Positions 51,938-61,655 of a stretch of 64,000 nucleotides of DNA are shown one piece after another (the first letter of the stretch is position 1; every line of letters starts with the position of its first letter). Source of the DNA: CAZRXG01 sp964603985. GTDB lineage: Bacteria; Chloroflexota; Anaerolineae; Aggregatilineales; UBA3940. The translations under genes and the position numbers were made by a program. Location of the stretch: the NCBI GenBank assembly GCA_964603985.1, contig CAZRXG010000010.1, forward strand, positions 1 through 64,000. Direction: 5' to 3'. The notes below the pieces were generated by a model, which saw only the letters and a list, made by a program, of their open reading frames with translations, was not told the origin of the DNA and did not search any database.

Positions 51938-54202
51938 TCATAAGAACCGAATTGCCAGATAAACCAGAACCAGCACCACGCCCAGCGCGACGGCCAGCGC
52001 GTAGTTGCGCACGTAACCGGTCTGGACGCGGCGCAGACTGCGCGATGACCCGCCGATCACCTGGGCGATCCCGTTCACAGCGCCATCGACCACCCCCTGA
52101 TCGATAGGCTTGCTTAAAATCGTGGCCCATCCCTGGAAGGCGGCGGTGATGATGCTGTCGTGTACGAAGTCGTGCCAGAAAGCCCAGTCAACGGCGTTTG
52201 CCAGGAACGCGCCCAGCCGGTTGTAGGGCCTGACGATGATGGCCTGGTAGAATTCGTCCCAGTACCACTTGCGGTTAAGGAAGGTGAAGATCGGCCCGGT
52301 GGCGGACAGTGGGTCGGCCTGGCCCTCCTTCATGGGCCTGGCCCCGTAGACCAGATAGCTCAACGCGATGGCGATCAGGGCCAGCACGGTCGAGATCCCG
52401 GCGACGGTCAATGAGAAGCCCTCGCCGGGGCCGGGAACGTGGGCGTTGGCGACGGCGTGGTGCAGCCCCTCGGCCAGGAAATGCAGCCTGCCAAACGGCA
52501 GGTTCATCAGCCCGCCGACGACCGACAGCCCGGCCAGGATGACCAGCGGTGTGGTCATGAGCGGCGCGCTTTCGTGGGCGTGCCGCGTGGCCTCGCTGCG
52601 CTCGTCGCCGAAGAAGATCATCAGGATCTGGCGGCCCATGTAAAAGGCGGTGAAGAAGGCCGCCACCGTCAGCAGGACGTAGACCAGGGTGTTGGTGCGG
52701 CTGGCGTCGAGCAGGATCTCGTCCTTGCTCCAGAAGCCCGCCAGCGGCGGGATACCGGCCAGCGTCAGCGCCCCGACAATGTACACCCAGGTGGTGATCG
52801 GCATGTGCTTACGCAGGCCGCCCATGTTGCGCATGTCCTGCGGGTCGAAGCCATGCTCCTCATGGCCGCCCGCGTGCGCGACGGCGTGATGCCCGTGCTC
52901 TATGCCGTGAATGACCGACCCGGCGCTCAGGAAGAGCAGCGCCTTGAAGAAGGCGTGCGTCGCCAGGTGGAACAGCCCGGCGACGTAGCCGCCCAGCCCG
53001 ACCGCCGCGATCATGAAGCCAAGCTGACTGATGGTCGAATAGGCCAGCACGCGCTTGATGTCGAACTGGCCGACGGCGATGGTGGCCGCCACGAAGGCCG
53101 TCAGCCCGCCGATCACGGCCACCGTCGTGCTGCTGACCGGGGCCATGGCGAACAGCACGTTGCTGCGCGCGATCATGTAGATGCCCGCCGTGACCATCGT
53201 CGCGGCGTGGATCAGCGCGCTGACCGGCGTCGGCCCGGCCATCGCGTCGGGCAGCCACACGAAGAGCGGTATCTGGGCGCTCTTACCCGTCGCGCCGAGC
53301 AGCAGCAGCAGCGTGATCACCGTCGCCACCAGCCCCAGCGTCGGCCTCAGCGAGCCGAGCGCGATGGGCGTCGTGAAATCCCCCACTGCGGCGTGCTCCG
53401 CCTCGTGCGCTTCCCCGGCCTCGGCGGGCGCGTCGGCGGCGCTGATCGCCAGGCACTCGGCCTGCGATGCGCCCTGCATGCACTCGGCGCGCGCAAACGC
53501 GTCGTCAAACTGGAGGGTGCCAAAGGTCCAGAAGATCAGCATGATCGCCAAGACCATCCCGAAGTCGCCGATGCGGTTGACGACGAAGGCTTTGGTGCCC
53601 GCGCCGGAGTTGTACCAGCCTTTGTCCGGGTCGTCGAACCAGAAGCCGATCAACAGGTAGCTGCACAGCCCCACCAGCTCCCACCCGACGAACATCATCA
53701 GGTAGTTGCTGCCGGTGACGAGAACCAGCATCGACCCCAGGAACAGGTTGAAGAAGGTGAAGAAGCGCGAGTAGCGGCGGCGCTTGAACATGAGCGCCTG
53801 TTCCTCTGTATAGTGGCGCTTGTGGATCTGCTCCTCGATGTCGCCGTGCATGTAGCCGATGGCGTAGATGTGGATCAGCGTCCCCACCCCGGCCACGACC
53901 AGCATCATCACCGCCGAGAGCATGTCGACCTTGAAGGTCCACGAAATGTCGAGGATGTGCTCTCCGACCTCGAAGCTCATCCAGGTGAAGAACGGCACCT
54001 CCGTGCCCTCCGGGTGGCCGAACAGCCCGATCAGCATCAACACGGCGACCACAAACGAGCAGGCCGCCAGGAGCGACGCGACGACGCCCGGCCCTTTGCT
54101 GTCCCTGGTTGGCATCAGCATGCGCCCGAAGAAGGCGTTGATCACCACGCCTGCAAAGGGAAAGAGAACGATCAGCGGGACAATTGAAAACAGTCCGTCC
54201 AT
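51938..54202 (-). CDS. nuoL: NADH-quinone oxidoreductase subunit L
   Basis: The distal antiporter-like subunit, 754 residues, well above the about 610 of E. coli. It has the expected blocks (GWELVGLCSYLLIGFW, SAQIPLFVWLPDAMAGPTPVSALIHAATM, DIKRVLAYSTISQLGFM) and the C-terminal lateral helix. Extra sequence includes an acidic loop at about 235-285 with two Cys (CMQGASQAEC, then AEAGEAHEAEHA) and a His-rich loop (HGIEHGHHAVAHAGGHEEHGF) at about 425-450. These insertions may be surface loops. Confidence 0.95.
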   Translation of the reverse strand: MDGLFSIVPLIVLFPFAGVVINAFFGRMLMPTRDSKGPGVVASLLAACSFVVAVLMLIGLFGHPEGTEVPFFTWMSFEVGEHILDISWTFKVDMLSAVMMLVVAGVGTLIHIYAIGYMHGDIEEQIHKRHYTEEQALMFKRRRYSRFFTFFNLFLGSMLVLVTGSNYLMMFVGWELVGLCSYLLIGFWFDDPDKGWYNSGAGTKAFVVNRIGDFGMVLAIMLIFWTFGTLQFDDAFARAECMQGASQAECLAISAADAPAEAGEAHEAEHAAVGDFTTPIALGSLRPTLGLVATVITLLLLLGATGKSAQIPLFVWLPDAMAGPTPVSALIHAATMVTAGIYMIARSNVLFAMAPVSSTTVAVIGGLTAFVAATIAVGQFDIKRVLAYSTISQLGFMIAAVGLGGYVAGLFHLATHAFFKALLFLSAGSVIHGIEHGHHAVAHAGGHEEHGFDPQDMRNMGGLRKHMPITTWVYIVGALTLAGIPPLAGFWSKDEILLDASRTNTLVYVLLTVAAFFTAFYMGRQILMIFFGDERSEATRHAHESAPLMTTPLVILAGLSVVGGLMNLPFGRLHFLAEGLHHAVANAHVPGPGEGFSLTVAGISTVLALIAIALSYLVYGARPMKEGQADPLSATGPIFTFLNRKWYWDEFYQAIIVRPYNRLGAFLANAVDWAFWHDFVHDSIITAAFQGWATILSKPIDQGVVDGAVNGIAQVIGGSSRSLRRVQTGYVRNYALAVALGVVLVLVYLAIRFL

Positions 54203-54241
54203 GCAGCCTATCCTGTCGCTAATGGTATGAACACGAGACGG

Positions 54242-54562
54242 TCAGCCTTCCATCTCATGCAGCTCGTCAATGTCGATGCTTTGTTTGGTGCGGAAGATAG
54301 CCACGATCAGCGCCAGACCAACCGCGACCTCGGCAGCCGCCACCGTCATCACGAAGAAGACGAAAGCCTGCCCGCCCAGGTCGAGAAACGAGCGGGCGAA
54401 GGCCACAAAGGTCAGGTTGGCCGAGTTAAGCATCAGTTCAATCGACATGAAGATCAGAATGGCGTTGCGCCGGATCAGCACGCCCGCCACGCCAATCGCG
54501 AACATGACCGCGCTCAGAATGAGGTAATAGGTTGTCGGCACTAAGAAGCTTACCTGTTCCAT
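54242..54562 (-). CDS. nuoK: NADH-quinone oxidoreductase subunit K
   Basis: 106 residues and three helices. Conserved Glu residues lie in IFMSIELMLNSANL and in the third helix (AAAEVAVGLAL). It forms part of the E-channel of complex I. A short gap of 27 bases separates it from nuoJ. Confidence 0.95.
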   Translation of the reverse strand: MEQVSFLVPTTYYLILSAVMFAIGVAGVLIRRNAILIFMSIELMLNSANLTFVAFARSFLDLGGQAFVFFVMTVAAAEVAVGLALIVAIFRTKQSIDIDELHEMEG

Positions 54563-54589
54563 GCCAGCCCCCGGATTGAATAAAGGCGC

Positions 54590-55159
54590 TCAGTCGGTTG
54601 ACGCCGACTCGGCCACGTTCGACTTCCGTTTTGCTTTTCTCTCGTCCCTGGTCAGCACCACCGCGCCGATCATCGCCACCAGCAGCAGCACGCCGGTCAG
54701 CTCGAAGGGAAAGACGTAGTTTTTAAACAATTCCTCTCCTAGCGCCTGCGGGCTGCCGTAGACCCCGGCCACCTCGCTGGCCGGGTCGATTGGCCCTACG
54801 CTGGCGAGCCGAATCCCGGCCTGCGGGCTGAACAGGATGACGGCGGCGACGGCGATCATGAGCAGCACCAGCACAATCGCCAGCGGTGCCTGCCAGCGCA
54901 GCCGCGACGAGAGCGGCACGCGCTCGGCTCCCAGCAGCATGATCACGAAGAGAAACAGCACCATGATCGCCCCGGCGTAGACGGTGACCTGCACCATCGC
55001 CAGGAAGGGCGCGCTCAACCCCAGGTAGAACAGCGCGATGCACACGAAGTTGATCACCAGGAAGAGCGCCGCGTGGACGGCGTTGGTGCTGGTCAACATG
55101 CCGATGGCCGCCGCAACCGCGACCAGGGCGAGTAACAGGAACAGAATCGTCCCAAGCAT
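54590..55159 (-). CDS. nuoJ: NADH-quinone oxidoreductase subunit J
   Basis: 189 residues and five helices, with the family segment VQVTVYAGAIMVLFLFVIMLLG. The basic C-terminal tail (TRDERKAKRKS) faces the cytoplasm. It helps form the proton path next to the quinone site. Confidence 0.94.
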   Translation of the reverse strand: MLGTILFLLLALVAVAAAIGMLTSTNAVHAALFLVINFVCIALFYLGLSAPFLAMVQVTVYAGAIMVLFLFVIMLLGAERVPLSSRLRWQAPLAIVLVLLMIAVAAVILFSPQAGIRLASVGPIDPASEVAGVYGSPQALGEELFKNYVFPFELTGVLLLVAMIGAVVLTRDERKAKRKSNVAESASTD

Positions 55160-55177
55160 AAGTCCAGACTTCCTTGC

Positions 55178-55687
55178 CTATTCAGGATTTTCCATATCCG
55201 GGATGGCCCGGTCAAACGCGCCCGGCTCGACCTGCTGCGGTGTGTCCTGTGCCCCTTCCGGCGGCGGGACGAGCAGCATCTCCTTGGTGTAGATGGCGCT
55301 CTTACGATCGTAGAATGATAGCTCGATGTCGTGTTCGAGCACAATCGCCTCGGTCGGGCAGGCGTCCTGACAGTAGCCGCAGAAGATGCAGCGCAGCATG
55401 TTGATCTCGTAGGTCTTGGCGTAGCGCTCGCCCGGCGAGTAACGCTCCTCGTCGGTGTTCTCAGCCGCCTCGACCCAGATGGCGTCGGCGGGACAGGCCG
55501 CCGCGCATAGTGCACAGCCGATGCACTTCTCCAGGCCGTTGTCGTAGCGCTTAAGCTCGTGGCGACCCTTGAAGCGCTTGTGCAGCGGGCGCACCTGCTC
55601 CGGGTACTGGATCGTGACGGGCGGCCTGATGACGTGCTTGATGGTCGTCGCCAGCCCTTCGAAGAGCGCAAAAGTTTGTCTGATCAT
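55178..55687 (-). CDS. nuoI: NADH-quinone oxidoreductase subunit I
   Basis: 169 residues with two 4Fe-4S motifs: CIGCALCAAACP and CIFCGYCQDACP. These hold clusters N6a and N6b that pass electrons toward NuoB. The protein has the usual AIWVEAAEN and YEINMLRC features. The C-terminal 35 residues form a tail. Confidence 0.95.
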   Translation of the reverse strand: MIRQTFALFEGLATTIKHVIRPPVTIQYPEQVRPLHKRFKGRHELKRYDNGLEKCIGCALCAAACPADAIWVEAAENTDEERYSPGERYAKTYEINMLRCIFCGYCQDACPTEAIVLEHDIELSFYDRKSAIYTKEMLLVPPPEGAQDTPQQVEPGAFDRAIPDMENPE

Positions 55688-55702
55688 TCTGCCTTGCCTT
55701 CT

Positions 55703-56737
55703 CTACACAGTCACGAAGCCGGGAAAAACATCCAACACAACCAGAATCGCAGTCACAGCCGTATTGACCAGCGCGACCGGCACCAGCACCTTCCAGCCAA
55801 ACGCCATCAGCCGGTCGTAGCGAATACGCGGGAACGTGGCCCGCAGCCAGATAAATATCATCAGGCCCACGATCACCTTGCCTAAGAGGATGACCGGCCC
55901 CATCCAGCCGCCCAGCAGGTTCTCTAGGCCGAATAACCGGTAGCCGCCGAAGAACAGCGCCGAGGCGATGACGCTCACCGCGATCATCTTCATGTACTCG
56001 GCCATGAAAAACCCGGCGAACTTCATCCCGCTGTACTCGGTGTGGTACCCGGCCACCAGTTCCTGCTCGGCTTCGGGCATGTCGAAGGGTGTGCGGTTGG
56101 TCTCGGCCACGATCGCGATCATGAAGATGATCCCGGCCACCGGCTGCAAGAAGAACATCCACAGCCGCTGCTGCGCGTCGATGATGTCGGCCAGGCTCAT
56201 CGAACCGACCACCATGATCGGGCCGAGCACCGCGAGACCCATCGCGATCTCGTAGCTGATCATCTGCGCCGAGGAGCGCAGCCCGCCCATCATCGCGTAC
56301 TTGCTGGCCGACGACCATCCGGCCAGCACGATCCCGTACACCGCAATCGACGTGACCGCCAGGATGTACAGCACCCCGACGTTAACGTCCGCCAGGCCCA
56401 GCGTGGTGACGTGGCCGAAGAGGTTCACCTGCCCGCCGAACGGCACCACGGCCAGCACGATCAGCGCCGGGACGGCTGTGATGGCCGGGGCCAGCGTGAA
56501 GACCACCTTGTCGGCCTGGGCGGGGATGAGGTCCTCTTTGAAGAAGAGCTTCAGCGCGTCGGCCCAGGGTTGCAAAAGCCCGAACGGGCCTGCCCGGTTG
56601 GGGCCGAGGCGCACCTGGATGCGGGCGATGAAGCGCCGCTCCAGCCAGGTGGCATACGCGAAGCCGATCAACAGGCCGACGATGATGAGGATCGACTTGA
56701 CGGTCGCGTCGATCAGGAAGATGACAAAGTTGCTCAT
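55703..56737 (-). CDS. nuoH: NADH-quinone oxidoreductase subunit H
   Basis: 344 residues and eight helices. ERRFIARIQVRLGPNRAGPFGLLQPWADALKLF is seen across the early part, and AETNRTPFDMPEAEQELVAGYHTEYSGMKF is the quinone-site and E-channel block. ATG overlaps the nuoG stop by four bases, so the two are coupled. Confidence 0.96.
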   Translation of the reverse strand: MSNFVIFLIDATVKSILIIVGLLIGFAYATWLERRFIARIQVRLGPNRAGPFGLLQPWADALKLFFKEDLIPAQADKVVFTLAPAITAVPALIVLAVVPFGGQVNLFGHVTTLGLADVNVGVLYILAVTSIAVYGIVLAGWSSASKYAMMGGLRSSAQMISYEIAMGLAVLGPIMVVGSMSLADIIDAQQRLWMFFLQPVAGIIFMIAIVAETNRTPFDMPEAEQELVAGYHTEYSGMKFAGFFMAEYMKMIAVSVIASALFFGGYRLFGLENLLGGWMGPVILLGKVIVGLMIFIWLRATFPRIRYDRLMAFGWKVLVPVALVNTAVTAILVVLDVFPGFVTV

Positions 56738-59337
56738 GCGTTAACTCTCTCCAGCTTGCCAATCTGGGCAACGGTGGCCGCATGGGGCGCTCCCTGCCGC
56801 TGAAGGCGGCGCGGCATGGTCGCCACGCCTGCGGGGACGCGCCCGTCAACGTAGGCGGCTGCGGCGATCTCCTGCCCATCGACGATGACGGCCAGCATAT
56901 CGCCGCTCACGACGCCAAGGCGTCCGGCGTCGGCGGGGTTCAGCCCGACGTGCGGGGCCGGGACGCGCTGATGCAGCAGGTCGGTCTTGTAGAAGACCGT
57001 CTCGGTGTCGTACACCGGCGTGACGGGCACCACGACCAAATTATCGCCGTCCGCTTTGAGAGCTTCACCGGCTTCGGCGGGCCGGGTGGAGAGCCGCGCC
57101 CTGGCATCCTCTGCCGCCGAGGGCCACTGCACGCCCAGACCGCGCGTGTTCTGGAAGGCCGCCCCACCGTAATACCGGTCATCGCCGCCAACGTCCGGCC
57201 ACTGCGGCTCGACCTTTGCCAGGGTGGGGTAGGTGATGCCCTCGTAGTACGGTACGATGCGGCTGATCTCAAGCAGGACGACCGCCGCCGACGGCACAGG
57301 AGCCTGGCCGCCCAGGCGCTCGCCGATCATCTGCGCGATCAGCCAGTCAGGCAGGCTCTCGCCGACCGGCTCGACGGCGGGGTAATAACGCTGTACGCGC
57401 CGCTCACCGCTGGTGAAAGACCCTTCGCGCTCGCCTACGCTCTGCGTCGGCAGCACCACGTCGGCCAGCTCGGCGGTGGCGGTCAGGAACATGTCCTGCA
57501 CGACGATGTAGCCGTTTGTATTGCGGAATGCTTCCTCGGCTGCCGGGTCGTCGACGACCGGGTCGGCCCCGGCGACGTACAGCAGCTTGAGCGAGCTGCT
57601 CGCCAGCGCGGCCAGGATGTCATTGTAACCCAGCCCCGGCTGCTCGATGGGTTGGTAGCCTGGGGCGTAATCGGGGCGGAAGCCCATGTCCGACGCGCCC
57701 TGCCCGTTGGCCGAGGGCCACACCACGATCAGGCCGTTGTTCGGGCGGCCTGCGTGTCCGGTCGCCAGCAGCAGGTTGGCCGCGGCCTGTGCCAGGTTGT
57801 GGCTGGCCCCGGCGTCAAGCCCTTCGCCGCCGACGAAGATAATGGCGTTTTCGGCCTCGGCAAACGCCTTGGCCGCTGCTCTGGCGTCGCGGCTGGCCGT
57901 GATGCCTGCCGCCTGCTCGTAGGCCGCGTCCAGCCCTTCGACCATGCGACCCGGCTTGGGCTTGCGGCTGCCCAGCATCGCGTTCAGCGCGGCGACCTCC
58001 TCACCGTAGGCGTAGCGCACGCTGTGCGCGGCGAACTTATCCAGCCGCGTCTCGCGCCCGTTGACCACGATCAACGCCGCGCCGCGCTCGGCAGCCGCCT
58101 TGACGCGCAGCCACCACACCGGCGCTTCCTGGTGCAGGTCGCTGGCGACGACCATGATCGCATCGCCCGCGCCCATGTCGCGCAGGTTGGTCCCCGCCCC
58201 GACGCCGACCTGCGCGGCGAACTCACCACCGGCCACGTGTGCGGGGTAGGGGGACAGGCTATTGCTGCCCAGGCTGCGGATCAACCCCTGGAGGGCATAG
58301 TAATCCTCATTGCTCAGCCGCCCACCGGCGATGGCGGCCACGTCCGGGCCGCTGCTCTTCAACTGGGCGGCGATCTCCTCCAGCGCCTCTTCCCAGGTCG
58401 CCTCGACCAGCTCACCGCGCTTACGCATCAGGGGCGTAGTCAGGCGCTCAGGGTGCTCCATGTAGTGATGGGCGAAGCGCCCCTTGTCGCAGATCCAGAT
58501 CTCGTTGACCTGCTCGTTCTGGCGCGGCATGACGCGCTTAATGGTCGTGCGCCCGCCTGCCTCGCGGTCGGTGCGCGTGTCGTAGTTCATATTGCAGCCC
58601 ACCGGGCAGTGCGAGCAGAGGGTCGCCACCTGCACCATCTCCCAGGGGCGGGCATTGAAGCGGAAATCGGCTGTGGTCAGCGCGCCCACCGGGCAGATGT
58701 CGGTCGTGTTGCCTGAGAAGATGCTGTCGAAGCCCGGCTCGCTGGCGGTGATGATCTGCTGCTTGCGCCCGCGATTGTCGAAGTACAGCACCGGGTCGCC
58801 GGCGACGATCTCCTGGAAGCGGATGCAGCGCGCGCAGTGGATGCAGCGCTCCTGATCCAGGTAGATCAGCTCGCCCAGGGGGACGTGCTTCCCCAGGTGC
58901 ATCTTCTCTTCCCAGTACATACGGCTGGTGCCCGGCCCGTGACGCATGGTCAGGTTCTGGAGCGGGCACTCGCCGCCCTTATCGCAGATCGGGCAGTCGA
59001 GCGGGTGGCTGGAGAGCAGGAACTCCAGGGTCGCCCGCTGCCCGTCGAGGACCTTCTGGGACGTGGTGCGGACGGCCATCCCCTCGCGGACGGTCTGCGT
59101 GCAGGCCGTTTGCAGGGTGGGGAACCAGGCCAATTCCATCTCGCCTGTCTCGCGGTTGGCGCGCGGCAGGCCAAGCTCGATCAGGCACATGCGGCAGTTG
59201 CCGTCGTGGCCGAGCTTGGGATGGTAGCAGAAGACCGGGATGTCAATGCCGACCGACTTGGCCGCGTCGACCAGGTTCATGCCCGCCGGTACCTGGTACT
59301 CTTGATCGTCTATCGTGATGGTTACGGTATCACTCAT
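56734..59337 (-). CDS. nuoG: NADH-quinone oxidoreductase subunit G
   Basis: The 867-residue peripheral-arm subunit. The N-terminal 2Fe-2S domain has Cys in IPVFCYHPKLGHDGNCRMC, then the His-type 4Fe-4S motif HPLDCPICDKGGECPLQ and the CIHCARC cluster. A further 4Fe-4S set (CSHCPVGC, then WICDKG) matches the N7 site present in some bacteria. The molybdopterin-oxidoreductase-like domain fills the rest but probably carries no cofactor, as in other NuoG. Length is close to the 908 of E. coli. Confidence 0.95.
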   Translation of the reverse strand: MSDTVTITIDDQEYQVPAGMNLVDAAKSVGIDIPVFCYHPKLGHDGNCRMCLIELGLPRANRETGEMELAWFPTLQTACTQTVREGMAVRTTSQKVLDGQRATLEFLLSSHPLDCPICDKGGECPLQNLTMRHGPGTSRMYWEEKMHLGKHVPLGELIYLDQERCIHCARCIRFQEIVAGDPVLYFDNRGRKQQIITASEPGFDSIFSGNTTDICPVGALTTADFRFNARPWEMVQVATLCSHCPVGCNMNYDTRTDREAGGRTTIKRVMPRQNEQVNEIWICDKGRFAHHYMEHPERLTTPLMRKRGELVEATWEEALEEIAAQLKSSGPDVAAIAGGRLSNEDYYALQGLIRSLGSNSLSPYPAHVAGGEFAAQVGVGAGTNLRDMGAGDAIMVVASDLHQEAPVWWLRVKAAAERGAALIVVNGRETRLDKFAAHSVRYAYGEEVAALNAMLGSRKPKPGRMVEGLDAAYEQAAGITASRDARAAAKAFAEAENAIIFVGGEGLDAGASHNLAQAAANLLLATGHAGRPNNGLIVVWPSANGQGASDMGFRPDYAPGYQPIEQPGLGYNDILAALASSSLKLLYVAGADPVVDDPAAEEAFRNTNGYIVVQDMFLTATAELADVVLPTQSVGEREGSFTSGERRVQRYYPAVEPVGESLPDWLIAQMIGERLGGQAPVPSAAVVLLEISRIVPYYEGITYPTLAKVEPQWPDVGGDDRYYGGAAFQNTRGLGVQWPSAAEDARARLSTRPAEAGEALKADGDNLVVVPVTPVYDTETVFYKTDLLHQRVPAPHVGLNPADAGRLGVVSGDMLAVIVDGQEIAAAAYVDGRVPAGVATMPRRLQRQGAPHAATVAQIGKLERVNA

Positions 59338-59368
59338 GAAGTCAACCCCTACGGTGTGGGTTATCGGC

Positions 59369-60673
59369 TCAGTCGCCCGCCGCTTCGACCGGCTCCTGTG
59401 CCGGTACGTCGGTGGACTGCCCGCCGCTGACGGCTGCCTCGTAATCCTCCGTGAAGTGCTTGATCGTTGCCATGACCGGGTTCACGGCGAACTCGCCCAG
59501 CGCGCAGATGCACTTGCCGATCATCTGCCCGGCGACGCTGTTCATGGTGGCGATGTCTTCCGCGTCGGCCTTACCGCTCGCCAGGCGGTCGTAGAGACGC
59601 CTGAGCCAGTAGGTCCCTTCGCGGCAGGGCGTGCACTGCCCGCACGACTCGTGCGAGAAGAAGTGGATCATCTTCCGCGCCGCCCACGTCATGTCGACCG
59701 TCTCATCGAGCACGATGACCGACGCCGAGCCGATGGCCGTGTTCCACTTGTCGAAGCTGCTGTAGGTGATCGGCGTGTCCAGCACCTCGTCGGTGGCGGG
59801 CAGGATCGCCGCGCTCGCCCCGGCGGGCAGGATGCCCTTGATCTTCTTGCCGTCCGGCACGCCGCCCCCCAGCTCAAAGATCAGCTTGCGGAAGGTCGTG
59901 TCACCGCCGAACGGTAACTCGTAGTTGCCCGGCCTGTTGACGTGCCCGCTCAGGCAGAAGATCTTGACGCCCGCGCTGTCCTCGGTGCCGAATTGGCGGT
60001 AGCCTTCCGCGCCGTTGACGATGATGTAAGGCACGTTGGAGAGCGTCTCGACGTTGTTGATCACCGTCGGCTTGTTATACAGACCGACGTTGGCCGGGAA
60101 GGGTGGGCGGATGCGCGGCTGGCCGCGCTTGCCCTCCAGCGATTCGAGCAGCGCGGTTTCCTCGCCGCAGATGTACGCGCCCGCGCCCAGGTGGGTGCGA
60201 ACGTTGCAGCTCCAGCCGGAGCCGAGGATGTTCTCGCCGATGAAGCCCTGCTCGCGGGCCTCCTCGATGCGCCGGTCCATCTCGTGCGCAATGTCCCAGA
60301 ACTCGCCCCGGCAGTAGATGTAGACCGCCTCCGCCTGGATGGCGTAGGCGCAGATCAATGCGCCCTCAAGCACCTGGTGCGGGTTGCCCTCCAGAAGCTG
60401 CCGGTCCTTGAACGTGCCCGGCTCGCTCTCGTCGGCGTTGGTGGCCACGTACTTGGGGAACACGTCCTTGGGCACGAAGCTCCACTTGACGCCGGCCGGG
60501 AAGCCCGCGCCCCCGCGCCCGCGCAGGCCGGACGCCTTGACGATGTCGATCACCTCGTCCGGCGTGTGGTCGGCGAGCGCCTTACGCAGGCCCTCGTAGC
60601 CGCCGTTAGCCAGGTAAACGTCGATTTCCTTGATGTCGGGGATGTCCAGGTCTCTCAATAGAATGTGTGCCAC
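59369..60673 (-). CDS. nuoF: NADH-quinone oxidoreductase subunit F
   Basis: The NADH-binding subunit with FMN and cluster N3. 434 residues: RGRGGAGFPAGVKW (NADH loop), ATNADESEPGTFKDR (FMN site), GAGAYICGEETALLES, and the 4Fe-4S motif ESCGQCTPCREG with a later Cys in GKCICALGE. GTG 60673 has AAGG eight bases upstream. It is preceded by a GNAT gene instead of following nuoE directly. Confidence 0.95.
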   Translation of the reverse strand: MAHILLRDLDIPDIKEIDVYLANGGYEGLRKALADHTPDEVIDIVKASGLRGRGGAGFPAGVKWSFVPKDVFPKYVATNADESEPGTFKDRQLLEGNPHQVLEGALICAYAIQAEAVYIYCRGEFWDIAHEMDRRIEEAREQGFIGENILGSGWSCNVRTHLGAGAYICGEETALLESLEGKRGQPRIRPPFPANVGLYNKPTVINNVETLSNVPYIIVNGAEGYRQFGTEDSAGVKIFCLSGHVNRPGNYELPFGGDTTFRKLIFELGGGVPDGKKIKGILPAGASAAILPATDEVLDTPITYSSFDKWNTAIGSASVIVLDETVDMTWAARKMIHFFSHESCGQCTPCREGTYWLRRLYDRLASGKADAEDIATMNSVAGQMIGKCICALGEFAVNPVMATIKHFTEDYEAAVSGGQSTDVPAQEPVEAAGD

Positions 60674-60706
60674 TGAACTTACCTTCTACCTGAGTCGGTC
60701 TGTCGT

Positions 60707-61147
60707 CTAAACGTCTTGATGGTCACGCTTGCTGACGTAGTGCAGGCCGGGCCACTCGATATACCCGGCCGAGAGCAGCAGCGCCAGCGACGCCTCGTTG
60801 CCCGGCTCGATCATCGCGGCGATGATGCTCATGCCCTGCTCGTGCAGCACCTCTTCGGCTGCCTCGATCAGCGCTTTGGCGATGCCCTGCCGCCGGTAGT
60901 CAGGGTGGACGGCCAGCCGGTTGATCCAGCCCTTGCGCCCGTCGTGGGTAGCCAGCACCGTGCCGACCAGCTCACCCGCTTCGGTCTCGGCCCCGATGAA
61001 GGTGTGCGTCCCCCCGGCGATCTGGCGCTCAATCGCCTCCTGCGCGTCGCGGCCCCGGGGCTTGTGCGTCAGCCCCGCCGCTTCCCACAGGGCGATCATG
61101 CGCCGGTAGTCACTCGCTGTGGTAGGGTTTAGATGCCTCAGCTTCAC
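60707..61147 (-). CDS. GNAT family N-acetyltransferase inside the nuo operon
   Basis: 146 residues with a complete GNAT core: GTVLATHDGRKGWINRLAVHPDYRRQGIAKALIEAAE (pyrophosphate loop RRQGIA) and GMSIIAAMIEPGNEASLALLLSAGYIEWPGLHYVSK. The acceptor is unknown. The start GTG 61147 lies inside the end of nuoE (38-base overlap) with GAGG nine bases upstream, so it is probably translated with nuoE. An acetyltransferase at this spot is not part of the standard nuo operon. Confidence 0.85.
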   Translation of the reverse strand: MKLRHLNPTTASDYRRMIALWEAAGLTHKPRGRDAQEAIERQIAGGTHTFIGAETEAGELVGTVLATHDGRKGWINRLAVHPDYRRQGIAKALIEAAEEVLHEQGMSIIAAMIEPGNEASLALLLSAGYIEWPGLHYVSKRDHQDV

Positions 61148-61613
61148 GCCGCAGAGCCTCGATCAGTTTGTTCGCCTTGTCAAGGTCCAGATTCTCGTGG
61201 TAGTGGAAGTTAACCTGCATGACCGGCGCTTTGTCGCAGGCCGCCAGGCACATCACATTCTCCACGGTGAACAGACCATCTTCGGTCGTCTCGCCCGGCT
61301 GGATGCCCAGCGTCTCGCAGACGTGTTGGCTGAACTCCTCCGCACCGCGCAGCGCGCAGGGCAGGTCGGTGCAGATCTGGATCAAATAGCGCCCCTTGGG
61401 CTTGTCGTAGTACATCGTGTAGAAGCCCACGATGCCCTTGACGTGCGTCACGTCCAGGTCCAGGAGGTCCGCGATCTCCTGCATCGCCTCCGGCGTGATG
61501 TGGCCGTACTCTTCCTGAGCGATGTACAGCAGCGGCATCACCGCCGAGCGTTTGTCAGGGTACTTCGAGATATGGTACTCGATATCCTCTTTGTACTTGT
61601 CCAATAAGGCCAT
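61110..61613 (-). CDS. nuoE: NADH-quinone oxidoreductase subunit E
   Basis: 167 residues with a thioredoxin-like 2Fe-2S domain. Cluster ligands: CTDLPC and CLAACD. The helical N-terminus (LLYIAQEEYGHITPEAMQEIADLLDLD) is typical. It binds cluster N1a beside NuoF. GAGG lies before the ATG. Confidence 0.94.
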   Translation of the reverse strand: MALLDKYKEDIEYHISKYPDKRSAVMPLLYIAQEEYGHITPEAMQEIADLLDLDVTHVKGIVGFYTMYYDKPKGRYLIQICTDLPCALRGAEEFSQHVCETLGIQPGETTEDGLFTVENVMCLAACDKAPVMQVNFHYHENLDLDKANKLIEALRREAEASKPYHSE

Positions 61614-61655
61614 GTTTGCCTCGTGTTCGGTGTGGCAGGTTAATCCGGCGGGTGG

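Noticed and set aside
52439..54187. Long plus-strand frame opposite nuoL
   Set aside because: Antisense shadow of nuoL with low-complexity His/Arg/Asp/Gln composition.
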